DNA from: an uncultured bacterium | GTDB taxonomy: Bacteria; Bacteroidota; Bacteroidia; Bacteroidales; Bacteroidaceae | Direction: 5' to 3' | DNA: 40,259 nucleotides | Assembly: GCA_945869305.1 (NCBI GenBank) | Contig: CAMBOH010000008.1 | Span: 1-40,259, forward strand | Part shown: in pieces, positions 8,302 through 17,068 of the stretch | How the letters are laid out: every line of letters begins with the position of its first letter | Numbering within the stretch: the stretch's first letter is position 1 | Translations under genes and position numbers: made by a program | The notes under the pieces: model-generated | Database searches by the model: none | The model's input: the letters and a program-made list of their open reading frames with translations, nothing else | What the model was told of the DNA's origin: nothing

Positions 8302-10977
8302 ATGAAGAAAGGTGTAAAACTAACGGCGGCCGCCCTGCTGATGGCCTCTGGGGCTTGGGCACAAGCCCCTGCCGACACCCTCCAGCTGTCTGACAATACC
8401 GACTTCACCTTCACGGAGTCGCAGTTGGACGAGGACAACGATGCGGCGCAGACCGTGTCGACCATTGTGGGTGCCAAGAGCGACCCGTACAATTCGGAGG
8501 TGGGCTACCTGTTCAGCCCCATGCGCTTCAAGGTGCGCGCCTACGACAACCAGTACAGCAACTATTACATGAACGGCCTGCAGCTCAACGACCTCGAACT
8601 GGGACGCTTCGGCTACAGCATGGTAGGCGGCATGAACGATGCCACCCGCAACCAGGAAGGCCTGTCGGCCTACGACTACAACCGCACCGGACTGGCCGGC
8701 GTGGGCGGTGCCACCAGCGTGAACACCCGTGCCAGCCAGTTTGCACAAGGCTCCAAGCTCACCCTCTCGGGCTGCAACCGCAACTATGTGGCACGCGGCA
8801 TGTTCACACACGCCACCGGACTGCTGCCTTCGGGCTGGGCCTTTGCCGGACTGGTGGGCTACCGCTGGGCCAACGAGGGTGTGATCGAAGGCACGTTCTA
8901 CAACTCGCTCTCCTACTTCCTCTCAGCCGAGAAGCGCATCAACGAGCACCACTCGCTGAGCCTCGTCACCTTCGGTTCGCCCACCGAACGCGCACAGCAG
9001 GGTGCATCGACCGAGGAGGCCTACTGGCTGGCCAACTCGCACTACTACAACCCGAACTGGGGTTACCAGAACGGCGAAAAGCGAAATGCCCGCGTAGTGA
9101 ACGACTTTGAGCCTACAGCCATCCTCACCTGGGACTGGAAAATTGACGACACAAAGAAGCTCACCACCGCAGCGGGCTTCAAGTACTCCATGTACAGCTC
9201 TACGGCACTGGGCTGGAGCGGCGATGCCTACGACCCGCGCCCGGACTACTACAAGAACATGCCCAGCTCCATCTTCGACGTGTGGGATCCCGCCAAGAAC
9301 AATCCCGACTACCTGGCCCAAAACCCCTTCCTGCTCGAACAGTACTACGACCTGGTGGACTACTGGAGGGCCTCGGAGGCCAACCAGCAGATCAACTGGG
9401 ACCGCATGTACTTCGTGAACCGGCAGAACGAAGCCGCCGGAGGCGAAACGCTCTACTACCAGGAACGCCGCCACAACGACCAGATGGTCTTTGCCCTCAA
9501 CTCGGCCTTCAGCCATGACCTGAACCGCTGGGGCAAGTATACGGTGGGACTGTCGCTCAACTCGACCAAGGGCATGCACTACAAGACCATGGCCGACCTG
9601 CTGGGCGGAACAACCTATACCGACATCGACAAGTTTGCCGCCAACGACTACGGCATCAACAGCATCGAGGCGCAAAACGACCTGCGCAACCCGAACCGCC
9701 AAATCGGCGTGGACGACAAGTTCGGCTACAACTACAACATCTTCGTGAACAAGGCACGCGCCTACGGACTCTACGAAGTGAACCGGGGCAAGATGAACTA
9801 CCGCCTGTCGGCCTTTGCCGAAGGCACCACGATGGAGCGCGAAGGCCTGATGCAGAACGGACGTGCACCCGAAAACTCCTACGGAAAGAGCGGACAGGCC
9901 AAGTTCCTCGGAGGCGGCGGCCGTCTGGGCCTCACCTACCGGCCCAGTGGCGCACACATCCTGAGCCTGAACCTGGGCGCGGAGAGCAACGCGCCGCTGG
10001 CCCGCAACAGCTTTGTGGCTCCGCGTATGCAGAACAACTTCGTGGACAACCTCACCAACGAGGACATCTACACCGCCGAAGCCTCCTACCAGTTCAGACT
10101 GGGCGACTTCTCGGGTAAGGTGACCGGCTACTACACGCGCTTCAACAACGGCGTGGAACAGACGGCCTTCTACAACGACCAGGAAGAACGCTTCACCTAC
10201 CTCACCATGACCAACGTGAACCGCGAGCACTACGGCGTGGAGGCTGCCCTGAAGTATAACCTCACCTCCAACTTCTCCGTAAACCTCACCGGCACCTACG
10301 CCGAAGCGCAGTATGTGAACAACCCCTTGGCACAGGTGGCCTATGAGGGCATGAACGCCTCGACGCTGAAGACGCTGAACACGTGGAAGAACCCTGTGAC
10401 AGGACAGCAGATGCCCCTTTGCGTCGTGGCCGACGGCATGCGCGTGAACGGCACACCGCTCACGGCCATCAGCCTGGGCCTGAACTACAACGTCAACGGC
10501 TGGTTCTTCGAGGCCAACCTCAACTACTACGACCGCGTCTACGTGGACTTCTCAGAGTACCGCCGCCTGGGCAACGTGCTGCCCTACTACGTATCGGAAG
10601 GATTCGACGACAAGGGCAACTACCTCTTCCAGAACGTGAACGCCGACGACCTGGCCAAGGGCGCAGTGCTCTACGACGCCCAAGACGGCCACATCGTCTC
10701 GGCCTACTCTGCCGAACAGGAGAAGTTCGACGGCGGCTTCATGCTCGACCTCTCCATCGGACGCTACATCCGTCTGGCCAAAGGCAAGAGCATCAGCATC
10801 AACCTGAGCGTGCAGAACGTGACCAACAACCGCAACCTGCGCACAGGCGGCTATGAGCAGAACCGCGACGACTTCTACAACACGGGCGTGGCCAAGGCTT
10901 ATACCTTCTCGAAGAACTCGAAGTATTACTACGCCAACGCCTTCAACGCTTTCCTGAATGTCGGATTTAAATTCTAA
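8302..10977 (+). CDS. TonB-dependent receptor (outer-membrane beta-barrel)
   Basis: Signal peptide MKKGVKLTAAALLMASGAWAQ; plug-like segment then long beta-strand-rich barrel (VTGYYTRFNNGVEQTAFYND, YGVEAALKYNLTSNFSVNLTGTYAEAQY, INLSVQNVTNNRNLRTGGYEQNR), terminal Phe (LNVGFKF); start trimmed from ORF start 7963. Confidence 0.9.
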   Translation: MKKGVKLTAAALLMASGAWAQAPADTLQLSDNTDFTFTESQLDEDNDAAQTVSTIVGAKSDPYNSEVGYLFSPMRFKVRAYDNQYSNYYMNGLQLNDLELGRFGYSMVGGMNDATRNQEGLSAYDYNRTGLAGVGGATSVNTRASQFAQGSKLTLSGCNRNYVARGMFTHATGLLPSGWAFAGLVGYRWANEGVIEGTFYNSLSYFLSAEKRINEHHSLSLVTFGSPTERAQQGASTEEAYWLANSHYYNPNWGYQNGEKRNARVVNDFEPTAILTWDWKIDDTKKLTTAAGFKYSMYSSTALGWSGDAYDPRPDYYKNMPSSIFDVWDPAKNNPDYLAQNPFLLEQYYDLVDYWRASEANQQINWDRMYFVNRQNEAAGGETLYYQERRHNDQMVFALNSAFSHDLNRWGKYTVGLSLNSTKGMHYKTMADLLGGTTYTDIDKFAANDYGINSIEAQNDLRNPNRQIGVDDKFGYNYNIFVNKARAYGLYEVNRGKMNYRLSAFAEGTTMEREGLMQNGRAPENSYGKSGQAKFLGGGGRLGLTYRPSGAHILSLNLGAESNAPLARNSFVAPRMQNNFVDNLTNEDIYTAEASYQFRLGDFSGKVTGYYTRFNNGVEQTAFYNDQEERFTYLTMTNVNREHYGVEAALKYNLTSNFSVNLTGTYAEAQYVNNPLAQVAYEGMNASTLKTLNTWKNPVTGQQMPLCVVADGMRVNGTPLTAISLGLNYNVNGWFFEANLNYYDRVYVDFSEYRRLGNVLPYYVSEGFDDKGNYLFQNVNADDLAKGAVLYDAQDGHIVSAYSAEQEKFDGGFMLDLSIGRYIRLAKGKSISINLSVQNVTNNRNLRTGGYEQNRDDFYNTGVAKAYTFSKNSKYYYANAFNAFLNVGFKF

Positions 10978-10991
10978 GGCTCACACACACT

Positions 10992-11882
10992 ATGACACCA
11001 AAACAGATATTTCCGCTTATGGCACTGGCCGCAGGCCTGATGCTAAGCCTCAACTCCTGCATGGACGACTACGATGAGCCGAACACCGATGGCTACCTCA
11101 TCACCAGTCCCGAAAGCCTCGGCGAGGTGAACTACTCGATTGCCGAGCTGAAAAACGACAACGCATCGCTCTTCAGCCAGACCAACGCCTTCGAACAGGT
11201 GAAGGAGGACAAAATCATCGAAGGTGTGGTGGCTGCCAACGACTGCGGCGGCAACCTCTACCAGACACTGCTCATCCGCCACATTGACGAATCGAAGCCC
11301 GAAGGCGACGCTGACCGCGACCAGGCCATCGTACTGGGCGTGAAGCACACGTGGCTCACGCCTTACTTCCAGCTGGGACAGCGCGTCAAGGTAAACCTGA
11401 AAGGACTGTACATCGGCTGCTACTCCAAGCTGCCCAAGATTGGCCAGCCCTACTACACCAGCAGCGGCAACCTGCGCCTCGGTCCCGTACTCCTGCAGCT
11501 TTGCGCCACCAACGTGGAACTGGTGGGCCAGCCCAACCCTGACTGTGCCGAATGCCAGCCCATTGCGCTCTCACCCGAATGGCTCCGCGCCACAGCCAAC
11601 CGCAACTACCTGAACTATCCGCAGCTGGTCAGCGTGACGGGAACCATCCAAGAAGCCGACGGCGAAGCCATCTTCGCCCCCGAGAGCCTGCAAGACGCAG
11701 GCTACGGCGTAGACCGCACCCTGGTGAACAGCGTAAACAACACGAAGGTGACCATACGCACCTCTACCCAAAACGACATCGCATTCACCGTGATGCCAGA
11801 GGGCGAACACACCTACACCGGCCTGCTCAGCTACTACAGCAACTGGCAAATACAGCTGCGCTCAGTCAGCGACATCCAATAA
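10992..11882 (+). CDS. DUF5689-like (OB-fold-like) surface lipoprotein
   Basis: Lipobox LNSC followed by acidic MDDYDE; IIEGVVAANDCGGNLYQTLLIRH, LGQRVKVNLKGLYIG; 15 nt downstream of the receptor gene. Confidence 0.8.
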   Translation: MTPKQIFPLMALAAGLMLSLNSCMDDYDEPNTDGYLITSPESLGEVNYSIAELKNDNASLFSQTNAFEQVKEDKIIEGVVAANDCGGNLYQTLLIRHIDESKPEGDADRDQAIVLGVKHTWLTPYFQLGQRVKVNLKGLYIGCYSKLPKIGQPYYTSSGNLRLGPVLLQLCATNVELVGQPNPDCAECQPIALSPEWLRATANRNYLNYPQLVSVTGTIQEADGEAIFAPESLQDAGYGVDRTLVNSVNNTKVTIRTSTQNDIAFTVMPEGEHTYTGLLSYYSNWQIQLRSVSDIQ

Positions 11883-11911
11883 CAGCCACACCTTATTATA
11901 TATAGCAAACA

Positions 11912-13852
11912 ATGATTATGAAAAAGTCAATCCTTCCGTTAGCCATATCCCTCCTCACCCTGGGCTTCACTGCCTGTGAGGACGTTCCCGCTCCCTACGA
12001 AGTCAACGACAGCGGCAACAACACCTCGGGCGTGCTGCTCGAAGAGTCCTTCTCCACCTCACTGGGCGACTTCTCTGCCATCAACACGGTGGGCAACTAC
12101 CCCTGGACTGTCAGCTACAGCTGCGCACAGGTAACCTCCTACACGGATGATGACGGCGACGGAACCAAAGAGAACAACCCTGCCGAAAGCTGGCTCGTAT
12201 CGCCCCAGCTCGACCTGACCCAGGTGCAGGAGGCCTACATCAGCTTCGACTACATCCTGCGCTATGCCAACGCCTCCGAACTGAAGTCGAACTACCAGCT
12301 GCTCATCAGCAGTGACTACTCCACGACACCTGCCACCGCCAACTGGACAGCCCTCGACTACAACCTGGTGCAGGGCTCTGACTGGGACAACTGGTACAGC
12401 TCGGGCAAAGTCAGCATTCCCGAAGCCTTCATCGGCCAGCCCCAGGTGACCATCGCCCTCTGCTACAAGTCCAACGCCAAGGCCGCCACTTGGGAAGTGA
12501 AGAACTTCCGCGTGGCCGAAGGTGCAGGTGACAGCGGAAACGGCGGTACAGCCGAAGCCACCGGCGACGGTACCGAAGCCAATCCCTACAACAGCGTGGC
12601 TGCCAACCAGTATGCCTCTTCACTGGCCGACGGCGAGGAGTCGCCCGTCGTCTACATCAAGGGCAAGGTTGTCTCCATCACCGAACAATACGGTACCCAG
12701 TTTGGCAATGCCACCTTCTACATCTCGGACGACGGCACCTCGAACAACCAGTTCTACGTGTACCGCGCCCTCTATCTCGGCAACCAGAAGTATACCTCGG
12801 GCGACGAACTGAAGGTGGGCGACGAAGTGGTCATCTGCGGCAGCGTGACCAACTACATGGGCAATACGCCCGAAACGGTTCAGGGCAAGGCCTACCTCTA
12901 CTCCCTCAACGGCAAGACTGTTGCCGGAGGAGGTGAAGGCGGCGGCACGACCGAAGGCAAAGCAACCGGCGACGGAACCGAAGCCAACCCCTTCAACAGC
13001 ATAGCTGCCAACGAGTATGCCTCGGCACTGGCTTCGGGAGCTGAGAGCGACAAGGACGTGTACATCAAGGGTAAGGTCGTTTCGGTCAAGGAACAGTACG
13101 GCACCCAGTATGGCAACGCCACCTTCTACATCTCGGACGACGGCACCTCCAACGGCCAGTTCTACGTGTTCCGCGCCCTCTATCTCGACAACCAGAAGTA
13201 CACTTCAGGCACCCTGCTGCAGGCTGGCGACGAAGTGGTCATCTGCGGCCGCGTGACCAACTACATGGGCAATACGCCCGAAACGGTACAGGGCAAGGCC
13301 TGGCTGGTCAGCCTGAAGAGCAACGGCGGCACCGGTGAAGGCGGCGGCGAAGGCGGCGGCACTGACATAGGCGACCCCTCAGAGTCAAACGGCGACTTTG
13401 AAAACTGGACCGGCGGAAAGCCCAACAACTGGTCGACCACCTCGACTGCAGGAAACGCTACGCTGTCGCAGAGCACCGATTCCCATGGCGGCAAATACTC
13501 CGTGGAAGTAACCGGCACCTCATCGGCCAACAAACGCCTCGGCTACAAGGAAATGACGTTGCCCGCCGGCACCTACACCATGAAGTTCTATACCAAAGCC
13601 GCTACGGCAAACGGCGGTTCGGTACGCCCGGGCTATGTTCCCGTGACCGACGGAAAGGTGGGCAACTATGTCTATGGCGACTACACCAACGACCTGACCC
13701 AGAGCAGCTGGGTACTGGTGACCCACGAGTTTACACTCAACGAAGAAACGACCCTCTGCCTCGTAGTGATGAACTCCAAGAATCCGGGAGCCAACGTGCT
13801 CATCGACGACTTCACACTGACTGATGCCGCAGGCAACGTATACATCAAATAG
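11912..13852 (+). CDS. Multidomain lipoprotein: choice-of-anchor-J-like domain, two tandem OB-fold-like domains, C-terminal beta-sandwich/CBM-like domain
   Basis: Lipobox FTAC; ESWLVSPQLDLTQVQEAYISFDY; two near-identical ATGDGTEANPxNSxAANxYAS...VYIKGKVVSxxEQYGTQxGNATFYISDDGTSNxQFYVxRALYL...VTNYMGNTPETVQGKA blocks; C-terminal NGDFENWTGGKPNNW... Confidence 0.82.
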   Translation: MIMKKSILPLAISLLTLGFTACEDVPAPYEVNDSGNNTSGVLLEESFSTSLGDFSAINTVGNYPWTVSYSCAQVTSYTDDDGDGTKENNPAESWLVSPQLDLTQVQEAYISFDYILRYANASELKSNYQLLISSDYSTTPATANWTALDYNLVQGSDWDNWYSSGKVSIPEAFIGQPQVTIALCYKSNAKAATWEVKNFRVAEGAGDSGNGGTAEATGDGTEANPYNSVAANQYASSLADGEESPVVYIKGKVVSITEQYGTQFGNATFYISDDGTSNNQFYVYRALYLGNQKYTSGDELKVGDEVVICGSVTNYMGNTPETVQGKAYLYSLNGKTVAGGGEGGGTTEGKATGDGTEANPFNSIAANEYASALASGAESDKDVYIKGKVVSVKEQYGTQYGNATFYISDDGTSNGQFYVFRALYLDNQKYTSGTLLQAGDEVVICGRVTNYMGNTPETVQGKAWLVSLKSNGGTGEGGGEGGGTDIGDPSESNGDFENWTGGKPNNWSTTSTAGNATLSQSTDSHGGKYSVEVTGTSSANKRLGYKEMTLPAGTYTMKFYTKAATANGGSVRPGYVPVTDGKVGNYVYGDYTNDLTQSSWVLVTHEFTLNEETTLCLVVMNSKNPGANVLIDDFTLTDAAGNVYIK

Positions 13853-13870
13853 CCCCGACTGACCACATGT

Positions 13871-13913
13871 TGCAAGGTGAGGTTGCGGCCACGAGCCGAA
13901 GCCTCACCTTGCA
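13871..13913 (+). terminator. Stem-loop between the OB-fold lipoprotein gene and the endonuclease gene (terminator or attenuator)
   Basis: TGCAAGGTGAGG (13871-13882) / CCTCACCTTGCA (13902-13913), perfect 12-bp stem; only a short T-rich run follows. Confidence 0.55.
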
Positions 13914-13927
13914 CGCTTTCTGATACA

Positions 13928-14893
13928 ATGAAGCAAGACCTCACCCCCCACACCAGACTCAACCAGCTGGTACATCTCTGTCCCCTACACCTCCATTCAG
14001 GCCACCTGCTCAGCGCCATCCTGGCCCTGGCAGCCGTCACTTCATGCAGCGATGACGCTGAAGGCATCCGATTCGGCGAGTCGACAGGCAACAACCCCAT
14101 CACACCCACAAAGGAGATAACCCTGCGCATGGAAACCCCCGAACCGCTCAACGACGGCTCGACTGTGCTGCTATCCCACTTCACCAACACAGGAAGCAAG
14201 GAAGTGCTTACGTACAGCGTGGAATATGACAAGGCCAAGCTGCACTCCCGCTGGATTGCCTTCCGCTTCGACGGAGACACCCGTGAACGCACCGTCTCAC
14301 GCTCGGACGAACCCTTTGCAGATGACCCCTCCCTGCCCCAGACGCTCCGGATCGGATCGGCAGGCTTCGGCCGCGACTACAACCGCGGACACCTCTGCGC
14401 CTCAGCCGACCGGCTCTATTCGCGGGAGGCCAACACGCAGACCTTCTACATGTCGAACATGTCGCCCCAGCTCGGCTCATTCAACCAGGCCTACTGGATT
14501 ACGCTCGAAGGACTGGTGCAACGATTGGGCCGCAACGTCTCGTTTGCCGACACACTCTACGTGGTGAAAGGCGGAACCGTGCGCGACGGCCAAATCATGG
14601 ACTGGGTGACACGCTCCGACAACAAGAAGGTGGCAGTGCCCCAATATTACTATATGGCACTGCTCAGGCTGAAAAACGGAGTGTACTCCTCTATCGCCTT
14701 CTGGATGGAACACAAGGAATACGGCTACACCTATAAAAACCAGGCCCCCCTCTCGGTCATTGCAGGCGACGCTCTCACCGTAAACGACCTGGAGGAAAAG
14801 ACAGGCATCAACTTCTTCCCGAACCTGACCCGCAGAGGCCAAAAGGAGGAAACCATTGAAGACCAGCTGCAACCAGCCAATTGGGGCATGTAG
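13928..14893 (+). CDS. DNA/RNA non-specific endonuclease (NUC1, beta-beta-alpha-metal) lipoprotein
   Basis: [12 protein letters not shown] lipobox; [44 protein letters not shown] is the NUC1 active-site region; start trimmed to MKQDL. Confidence 0.9.
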   Translation: MKQDLTPHTRLNQLVHLCPLHLHSGHLLSAILALAAVTSCSDDAEGIRFGESTGNNPITPTKEITLRMETPEPLNDGSTVLLSHFTNTGSKEVLTYSVEYDKAKLHSRWIAFRFDGDTRERTVSRSDEPFADDPSLPQTLRIGSAGFGRDYNRGHLCASADRLYSREANTQTFYMSNMSPQLGSFNQAYWITLEGLVQRLGRNVSFADTLYVVKGGTVRDGQIMDWVTRSDNKKVAVPQYYYMALLRLKNGVYSSIAFWMEHKEYGYTYKNQAPLSVIAGDALTVNDLEEKTGINFFPNLTRRGQKEETIEDQLQPANWGM

Positions 14894-14956
14894 TTGCCGT
14901 TTTGGCACACAAACAAAAAAAATGTGCATTCCGCGGGCTGTTTTTCGCTGTAAAAA

Positions 14957-14987
14957 TTTGTCCGTTAGGATAATAGCATTACTTTTG
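14957..14987 (+). promoter_or_regulatory. Bacteroidetes sigma-ABfr-type promoter for acpP
   Basis: TTTG (14957-14960), 19-nt spacer, TACTTTTG (14980-14987), an exact consensus match. Confidence 0.85.
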
Positions 14988-15041
14988 CAGCCGAATAAGG
15001 ATACGCATAAACAAATTTCACTAATTTCAAATAGAAGAACC

Positions 15042-15281
15042 ATGTCTGAAATTGAAGCAAAAGTAAAAGCTATCATCGTTGATAAGCTGAGTGTTGACGA
15101 AGCAGAAGTTAAGAACGAAGCCAGCTTCGCTAACGATTTGGGCGCAGACTCGCTCGACACCGTAGAGCTCATCATGGAGTTCGAGAAGGAATTTGGCATC
15201 ACCATTCCCGATGACAAGTCTGAGAAAATCGCTACCGTAGGTGACGCTATCGCTTACATCGAAGAGAACGTCAGCAAGTAA
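15042..15281 (+). CDS. acpP: Acyl carrier protein
   Basis: [80 protein letters not shown] phosphopantetheine site. Confidence 0.98.
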   Translation: MSEIEAKVKAIIVDKLSVDEAEVKNEASFANDLGADSLDTVELIMEFEKEFGITIPDDKSEKIATVGDAIAYIEENVSK

Positions 15282-15306
15282 GGCTTGTCTGCGATTCCAT
15301 TCTCAT

Positions 15307-15383
15307 ATTTAACGTTTAACGCTTTGCGTCGGCCTCACTCCCTCTGGCAGTGAAGTGTTCGAAGTATGCGTTAAACGTTAAAT
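15307..15383. repeat. Inverted repeat ATTTAACGTTTAACGC / GCGTTAAACGTTAAAT
   Basis: Perfect 16-bp arms at 15307-15322 and 15368-15383. Confidence 0.9.
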
Positions 15384-15470
15384 TGTTTGCTACATATCCC
15401 TCATTGTTTCACGGCGGACCAACAGGCTGACTGTCGGGCACACCCTTCCTCCCCATCTTCCCACATACAG

Positions 15471-15521
15471 GTTTTAGCAGATAGGCAAGTGGCCTCCGGC
15501 TGCGTGTCCATCTGCTAAAAC
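15471..15521. repeat. Inverted repeat GTTTTAGCAGAT / ATCTGCTAAAAC
   Basis: Perfect 12-bp arms at 15471-15482 and 15510-15521. Confidence 0.9.
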
Positions 15522-15585
15522 AGGGCAATTCAGCAAGTCCCGCAGCCACAACTGCGCCGCCTTAAACCCCATCAATTCTCACTTT

Positions 15586-16848
15586 ATGGAACTCAAACGA
15601 GTAGTAGTTACGGGCTTAGGTGCCCTGACCCCTGTGGGCAACACCATGCCCGAAACCTGGGAAAACATCAAGAACGGCGTAAGCGGCGCAGGACCCATCA
15701 CCCACTTCGACGCTTCACAGTTCAAGACGCAATTCGCCTGCGAAGTGAAGGGCTTCAAGGCCAACGACTTCATCGACCGCAAGGAGGCCCGCAAGATGGA
15801 CCTCTACGAACAGTACGCTCTGGTGGCTGCCATGGAGGCCATCAAGGACTGCGGCTGGGACCTGGAAGCCATCAACAAGAACCGCATCGGCGTAATCCTG
15901 GGCGTAGGCATCGGCGGTATCCATACCTTTGAGGAGGAAGCCGGCTACTATGCCCTTAATGCCGACAAAGGCCCGAAGTTCAACCCCTTCTTCATCCCGA
16001 AGATGATTGCCGACATCGCTGCCGGACAGATTTCCATCCAATACGGCTTCCACGGACCTAACTACACCACCACCTCTGCCTGTGCCAGCTCGACCAACGC
16101 ACTGGCCGATGCCTTCAACCTCATCCGTCTGGGCAAGGCTGATGCCATCGTAACGGGTGGAGCCGAAGCTGCCATCTGGCCCTGCGGCGTGGGCGGCTTC
16201 ACAGCCATGCACGCACTCTCAACGCGCAACGACGACCCGCAGCACGCTTCGCGCCCGTTCAGCGCCAGCCGTGACGGCTTCGTCATGGGCGAGGGTGCCG
16301 GCATCCTGATTCTTGAAGAACTGGAACACGCCAAGGCACGCGGTGCGAAAATCTACTGCGAGGTTGCCGGTGTGGGCATGTCGGCCGACGCTCACCACAT
16401 CACCGCCTCACACCCCGAAGGACTGGGCGCACACCTGGTCATGAGCGCAGCACTTGAAGATGCCGGTATGAACCCTGACGAAATCGACTACATCAACGTA
16501 CACGGCACCTCCACGCCCGTTGGCGATATCTCAGAAGTAAAGGCCATCACCAAGCTGTTTGGCGAACATGCCTACAAGCTGAACATCAGCTCTACCAAGT
16601 CGATGACCGGCCACCTGCTGGGTGCCGCCGGTGCCGTCGAGGCCATGATTTGCTGTCTGGCTGTACAGAACGACATCGTACCGCCCACCATCAACCACGA
16701 AGATGACGACCGCGACGAACAGATCGACTACAACCTGAACTTCACTTTCAACAAGGCACAGCAACGCCCCATCCGCGCAGCCCTCAGCAACACCTTCGGC
16801 TTTGGCGGACACAATGCCTGCTGCATCCTGAAGAAGTATAACGGCTAA
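15586..16848 (+). CDS. fabF: Beta-ketoacyl-ACP synthase II
   Basis: MELKRVVVTGLGALTPVGN, TTSACASSTNALADAF, INVHGTSTPVGD, STKSMTGHLLGAAGAVEAM, NTFGFGGHNACCIL. Confidence 0.98.
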   Translation: MELKRVVVTGLGALTPVGNTMPETWENIKNGVSGAGPITHFDASQFKTQFACEVKGFKANDFIDRKEARKMDLYEQYALVAAMEAIKDCGWDLEAINKNRIGVILGVGIGGIHTFEEEAGYYALNADKGPKFNPFFIPKMIADIAAGQISIQYGFHGPNYTTTSACASSTNALADAFNLIRLGKADAIVTGGAEAAIWPCGVGGFTAMHALSTRNDDPQHASRPFSASRDGFVMGEGAGILILEELEHAKARGAKIYCEVAGVGMSADAHHITASHPEGLGAHLVMSAALEDAGMNPDEIDYINVHGTSTPVGDISEVKAITKLFGEHAYKLNISSTKSMTGHLLGAAGAVEAMICCLAVQNDIVPPTINHEDDDRDEQIDYNLNFTFNKAQQRPIRAALSNTFGFGGHNACCILKKYNG

Positions 16849-16865
16849 TGCGCCCTCTTCGGTAA

Positions 16866-17040
16866 TAAGGAGGCAAGGTTATGAAGCCCATTCGCTGGCT
16901 ATGAAGAATAAGGTTATGAGTTTATAATATTACTGTTGGAACGATAGACTCTTCAATCGCTCTGCGGGTAACTTTATAACCTCATAACCTTATCTCTCAT
17001 AACCCCTGAAGCATGCACCATAACCTTAGCCTCCTCCTTA
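16866..17040. repeat. Nested inverted-repeat element between fabF and rnc
   Basis: Outer arms TAAGGAGGcaAGGTTATG (16866-16883) / CATAACCTTaGCCTCCTcCTTA (17019-17040); inner arms TAAGGTTATGAGtTTATAA / TTATAACCTCATAACCTTA. Confidence 0.75.
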
Positions 17041-17068
17041 TTGACTGTAAGAAGAAACCGAACCGCCT

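Noticed and set aside
8923-10230. 435-aa minus-strand ORF opposite the TonB receptor
   Set aside because: Shadow ORF with V/G/H-biased composition and no recognisable motif.
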